Positions 51,483 through 64,000 of a DNA stretch of 64,000 nucleotides are shown here, piece after piece. Both the position numbers and the translations under genes were made by a program. Origin of the DNA: Pohlia nutans (Eukaryota > Streptophyta > Bryopsida > Bryales > Mniaceae); NCBI GenBank assembly GCA_022496805.1, contig CM040090.1:8302001-8366000 (forward strand), written 5' to 3'. Under the pieces are notes generated by a model. It worked only from the letters and a program-made list of their open reading frames with translations. It ran no database searches and was not told where the DNA came from. Each line of letters opens with the position of its first letter. The first letter of the stretch is position 1.

Positions 51483-54400
51483 ATGGATGAAAACAATAAC
51501 ACGAAGCACTTAAAAACATATTTTTGTCTGTTATCCAATTTGGCACCTTTTTACTTTTAAAGATAAAAGCATTTAAAAATTAAATTACATACATGCCAAA
51601 AAGAATAAAAATGATGAAAATTTAAATATTTCAAATTTAAATTCTTGAAGGATTTTTGTTGGAGTAAATGCTGTGATTGATATATATTTTTTTAATTAAT
51701 AAAAAAATAAAGTAAAATGCATAAGTAAATTGTTTGATTTGGACATACCCCATGTACAATGGATTATAAATTTTATATTCGATTGTCACCAATTGTGTTG
51801 GGTGTAGCATAACCCATGTTCTAATTATCATTTGATAACTATTCATTAAACTTATCAAACAAAAAAAAACCATGAATTAATGCAGTTATTGATGTACATT
51901 GTTTATTGTTCTCTTTGTTCACAAAGAGTCTAGAGGCTTTGCCTCATGTGTCCGGAAAATAGAATAATAAAATAATAAAATAATAAATCGAAACACTTGT
52001 ATAGGAATCAAGTGTTTTTTTTCCAACTACGAGGTTTTAGTATTTGAAAGTAAAATCTAGAATTAAAATAGAATTAAAATAAAATATAAATGATTGAAAA
52101 GAGAACACTAAACCAACAGCTTTTTCAGCAGGCATGAGGTTTTAGCATATGTATGTATGTGAAAGTAAAATGTAAAACTGGGAGATGTAAAAATAGCACT
52201 GAAGTAAACTAATAAAGATACATAAAATAAAATAATATTTTGACAAATCAAGAGCTTTTTTCCCGGCGGCGGGGTTCTAGTACTATAAATCATTCTATGT
52301 TAGCCATTTGTTGACTAACTATGCTAACCCACTACTTAATCACTTTCCATTTGAGCAAATATTTAATAAAAAAAATGGTTGATAGTGGTCCTTGGGAACA
52401 CATTTCAATAAAAAAAGACTCTATTCACTCTATGTTACACTATTTTGATGTTACATTAAATCATGAATGATAAATAAAATTAAGATTGTAGTGAACTAGC
52501 GGTTTACAAAATGTTATTTTATTTGAAGCATATTTAATGAATTTAATTTATTTATATTTATGTATCTTCTATTTATTACATATCAAATTAAAATTAACCT
52601 CGAAAGGACCAGTGGGTGTTGAATCGAGCTCTTGTTTTCTCAATTAGCTCTTGTTTTCTCAATTAGCTCTTGTTTTCTCAATTAGCTCTTGTTACAAGCT
52701 CAGTTCCTCATTGGTGTGGTGAAATTTTGACAATCCGCACTATTGAATTATAAAAGGCTTACATAGCTTTTGTATTAATCTTTTTTTTAAGAAGAAATTC
52801 CATTATTTAAGAAAATAATACAAGGTATTTCCTGCATATGAACATCTAGTTGATGAGTGTCTCGTAGGAGTGAAAATTTAGACCTTTGTGATTTACTTTT
52901 GAGGTGAAGGAAAAGACTTCTTCAAATCCAATCATGTAAGGACTAATTATTGTGCATCACCTCAAACTTCACATTTGATGAATTCAAACCAAGGTTATGT
53001 ATTTATGACTTAATGAATTCAAATTAAGATATGACCGGTAGTCCACTTGAATGATCAAATTGAGTATTTTTGAATAGAACTAGTTTGGTCCGTGCCATTG
53101 GTCCAAGTGTTCCTCGTAATTTAGTCATGATTGATTTAATTTTTTTTAATTTTAGAATAATTAATCTTTAATTTAATTTAATTTAAGGTGATGAAATTCA
53201 ATAATTTTTTTTTCATAACTTTCACATAATAGGTCTAAAAGCCACGACTTCAGTGCACCTTTTATTGTCAAGAGCTTTATGAAGATATTAAGAACACGCC
53301 TGGTGGCTTCACAGTCGGGGAGATTCCAAATTGTCTTCAAACTTGGTTTCTTTTCTTAAATGGTTAACTTTTCCACCCTAACTATCACTATTTTGTTGGT
53401 AATTAAGTTACTTACGAGGGAACTGATAGACCAAGGGTCTATGCCTAAGTTTTTCACATGGTAATTAAATTACTTATGAGGGAACTGATAGACCAAGACT
53501 CTAGGACTCCAAGTTAGTTAAAACACCAAAGTGATAGTCTAGTTAGTTTGTATATATTATAGGTATGTAGACAGACGCTACTAGAACTATAAGTGTGGTT
53601 TGGTGGGTGAAGGAGATACAATTGTCTATTGCACAAGATCTCACTTCTATGGTTGGGTGGCAAATCGCATAATAAACATTGTTTACCTTTTGTGCACATT
53701 ATCTTTCTTAATTTAACATATTTATGACAAAGAAATAATGATGCGGGGATTGGACTAGTGAAAGCGACTAGAAGACAAAATTTGAGATCTCAAGAACCAC
53801 AAATGGTTCACATATGTCTACAAGATTTGAAACCATACTCCTAGGTTTACCCATTTTGCTAGTACGTCGGTAGCTTTCAACTTTCGACGATCTCCTACTA
53901 TCTTTAGACTCGATTATCCTTATTTTTACAAGACTAGAACACCTTAAGAAAGTAACATGCAAGCCAACTTTTACACATGCCTCGAAGTGCAATGATTTTG
54001 ATAAGAGTGATTTGATTCCGAATACGATAGAGTTCCACTAGAAAGATGTCTCTCATCCACAAGGCTCTACAATTACAAGAAATACAATACAAGTTTTCAT
54101 CTATAGAACTTGCATACTTAATTTTTAAAGGAAGTTGCTTTTGTTCATAGTGTGCGCGTACAGGGAAGAACATTTGCACACATGTGGTGTTTACTGTAGC
54201 ATAACATGTCCTATTGAGCCAATTTTGTTGTTAGTCTTGTAAGGACAACGAGACATGTTGTTGTAATTTTTAATTTTTTTTCTTGTACAAAAAGAATTTA
54301 ATGTACAAAATGTGGTAGTGATAAAGAGTATTGCTGTAATTTTTAATTTTTTTTCTTGTACAAAAAGAATTTAATGTACAAAATGTGGTAGTGATAAAGA

Positions 54401-54548
54401 GTAGAACACATTGAGGTTGTTGCATGTATTAGGGGTTAAAAAATTCCAACAAGACTCTAATTCCAGCTAGAATTTGAGGTTCATTTTTGCAAGTCATCTT
54501 CCAATCAAATATATTGATATTCATGGTTGAATTGTGCGCCAAAGTTTA
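51483..54548. other. AT-rich spacer with short tandem repeats
   Basis: No gene. It holds three and a half copies of a 19-base unit (AGCTCTTGTTTTCTCAATT, 52627-52693), a 62-base direct duplication (53398 and 53460, GAGGGAACTGATAGACCAAG) and a 73-base direct duplication (54262 and 54335, AAGAATTTAATGTACAAAAT). A loosely repeated GAGGTTTTAG/GGGGTTCTAG motif recurs between 52015 and 52280. Confidence 0.65.
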
Positions 54549-54950
54549 CCTTTAGACGTCAAGAGGCCCTGGGCGGGGCAACCCGGAAGGCATTTAAATT
54601 TTCGGAGGGAAAAATAAGAAGAATAAGAAGAAAAAAACGGCTTTGCTAGCCAACACTATAGTACTATGGCACTTTTCAAAAAACAACCTTAGCAACCCCA
54701 ACTCCTACTCATTTTGATAACTTTGATTACTTGCCAATGTTTTCACAATCTCCCAAATGATGTGCAAATTTGAAATCTAAATCGCTTTTATAGATTAAAT
54801 AATTAATAATTAATAATTAATGTGTGACTTGAATTAATTATTAAACTAGTAGATTTTCAGTGCACCAATCCTCGCTTGATTTCGTTGAGAAAATCCACTT
54901 TTTTCTTCATTATTCTCTCATAAATAAGTCCATGGGACTTACTTCGACGT
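54549..54950. mobile_element. TTAA-type MITE, decayed, related to 33924-34274
   Basis: It starts after TTTA (54545-54548) with CCTTTAGACGTCAAGAGGCC and ends TTCGACG at the TTAA of the next element. In reverse complement it matches 33924-34274 (GCAACAATG...AGCCGTTTT and CCAATGATTCC regions). Confidence 0.65.
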
Positions 54951-54954
54951 TTAA

Positions 54955-55168
54955 CCCTTAAACGACATATGCTTTCTCTTTTAAATTCCATTTTAAGATT
55001 GATTTTGTTTTTAATTTACTTTGGCTCTATTCTAAAGAAGTATAGATCTCTCTAAGGTACTCGGTTTGGCATTTTACAAACCCCATTTGGTGCAGTGGAG
55101 TAAAAGTTATGAACAAAATTCTCCCAAAATATAACCGAGCCCGTGGGGCTTGCATTGTCGTTTAAGGG
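54955..55168. mobile_element. TTAA-type MITE (214 bp)
   Basis: It is flanked by TTAA at 54951-54954 and 55169-55172, with ends CCCTTAAACGACATATGC and GCATTGTCGTTTAAGGG, a nearly perfect inverted repeat. It is non-coding and directly abuts the element to its left. Confidence 0.85.
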
Positions 55169-55172
55169 TTAA

Positions 55173-56490
55173 GGTTAACTGGAGGACCGGCTTCTTTAGG
55201 GTTTAAGGTCACAGATTGAATTAAAGTAGTGTTGAAGTCACACATGACAACTTAGTCACATTTGAGGAGCAGGTGACGAAAACGCGTTAGAGCTTTATGA
55301 GGAAACCCTAACTTCAGTTCTGTGCGAAAGCTAAGTGCATGTGATGCGAACAAGAAAAGCAAAGTCAGCACTCTCTCTCGGCAGTGAGTGACGGAACAAC
55401 GAACGTCCACACCGCGGCAACTCCAACGCCGATGCTGAATCAACGATGCCAATAATTTCCCTGGCCCTCGAATACCCCAGATCTGGAAATCGTTCCCCTG
55501 GGCGTTCCCCGCTCCCCCCCCGTCGAGTCAGCCGGTGCGCCACGCTCTTCGAGGCTTCAGACGTGTTCCAGTCGTGTTCCCTGCACGCTCCCACGGCCCC
55601 CTTGTGACGTCCCGTCCCGGCTACTGCATGTGCCGCAGCAGCAGCAGATGAGACCGCATAATTGCTGAGTAAAATTGGAAGTTGCAGACGCTGCCTATTT
55701 TGAACTTTACCCCGCTGGACTCTGCCAAATCTTCCCACGCGGCTAGATGTCTCGGAATTAGGTAAATTCGTGCGACTGTGGGAGCTTGCGTCTGTAGGTC
55801 GGCGCGCTGTGGTAGCCGGCGACGTGCGATTCGTGCCCGGCCGTCCGCTGGGCGCCGTCCGGTTTTGGCGAGATTGGCAAGGAGGAGGGTGGTTAGTGGC
55901 GGCAGAGGGATTTGCGACGCGTCTGCCGGGCGGCGACTGGTGTATAGTTGCTGAGCTTCTGGAGATGGCAGGGCACGGAAGCAGCAAAGCGTTTGCTTGT
56001 ACCCTGATCCACTTTTTCCTAGTTCGCTTGGCTTTTCGGTTTTGCTTGCTCCCGGTGTGTAAGTTAGGCGCCGAAGACACGGTTTAGAAATCGAGAGCGC
56101 AGGTTGTCTGTCTGTGAAGGAATGGCGCGGATTACGGTCATAAATTAATTATGAGAGTTACGAGGTTTGGAGTTGCCGGTGGGGGAACATTTAGGTGGCG
56201 AGCTTAGACGAAGTTTTTTTGCGCCGGGGCGAATTCTCGGTTTGCTGTGGTGGTGTTTCGGTGCCTTGCAACAGGTTTAGTGGCGTCGTGCAGGGGGATT
56301 TTTATTTTTTATTTAAAAAAATTTAAATTAATATTTGTTCAGTTGGAGTTGGACGGAGAGTGCGGTGTGGTGGTGCGGCCTAGGGTAGAGCGGGCATGAT
56401 CTAATGAGGAGCACGAAATTGATAGCCGTGCATCGTGCCTGCTTTTGGTGCTGTTTGGAAGGAGCGTAGTTCGACGACGTTCGTGCGGCC
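55173..56490 (+). other. GC-rich promoter and leader region of the KDM5 gene
   Basis: GC content rises sharply from about 55370, unlike the AT-rich DNA before it. That is the expected look of the promoter and 5' UTR of the gene starting at 56491. A 249-codon antisense frame (55331-56080) and several short sense frames exist but show no domain, and high GC alone lengthens chance frames. Whether a 5' UTR intron exists cannot be decided. Confidence 0.45.

Positions 56491-64000
<7,510 letters not shown>

Noticed and set aside
52627..52693. A CRISPR-like array
   Set aside because: The 19-base units are directly adjacent without spacers, so this is a simple tandem repeat, and the genome is eukaryotic.

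Overview
The window reads as nuclear DNA of a land plant, most likely a bryophyte such as a moss. Genes have many short GT-AG introns, plant-type organelle-targeted proteins and plant telomere-type TTTAGGG boxes near their starts. The sequence between genes is AT-rich and crowded with small DNA transposons. The species call is inference; no single sequence proves it.

Seven host genes can be supported with exon structures that I spliced by hand and checked for reading frame. In order they are: the 3' end of DNA topoisomerase 3-alpha (+, 278-2330); BOP1, a ribosome-biogenesis WD40 protein (+, 8874-16110, 17 exons, one of its introns of the rare U12 AT-AC class); an organelle-type lysyl-tRNA synthetase (-, 18592-24724, 15 exons); an mTERF-family organelle protein (-, 27720-31707, 7 exons); a COA6-like twin-cysteine mitochondrial protein (+, 33253-34873); a small plastid membrane protein that may belong to the NDH complex (+, 39055-40202); and the 5' two-thirds or so of a KDM5-type histone demethylase (+, 56491 to beyond the window end). 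They form no operon-like unit; the recurring themes are organelle gene expression and energy metabolism, plus nuclear chromatin, DNA and ribosome functions.

The rest is mobile DNA. A complete Tc1-type (DD34E) transposon with an intact transposase and matching terminal inverted repeats sits at 4941-6549. At least a dozen short non-coding elements begin CCC and end GGG and are flanked by TTAA, which is the hallmark of piggyBac-type transposition; two 569-bp copies differ at only two bases. Five elements carry Stowaway-type ends (CTCCCTCCGTCCC, TA target). Other TA-flanked elements start AGGTNGG, and one of these has its empty site preserved in a neighbouring duplicate. There is one tRNA-derived SINE with a poly-A tail and 10-bp target duplications. 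Many of these elements lie in introns; none was found in a coding exon.

Large stretches (about 40.2-55.2 kb in particular) contain no recognisable gene. They hold element copies, a 1.36-kb nearly perfect hairpin at 46295-47655 and AT-rich filler.
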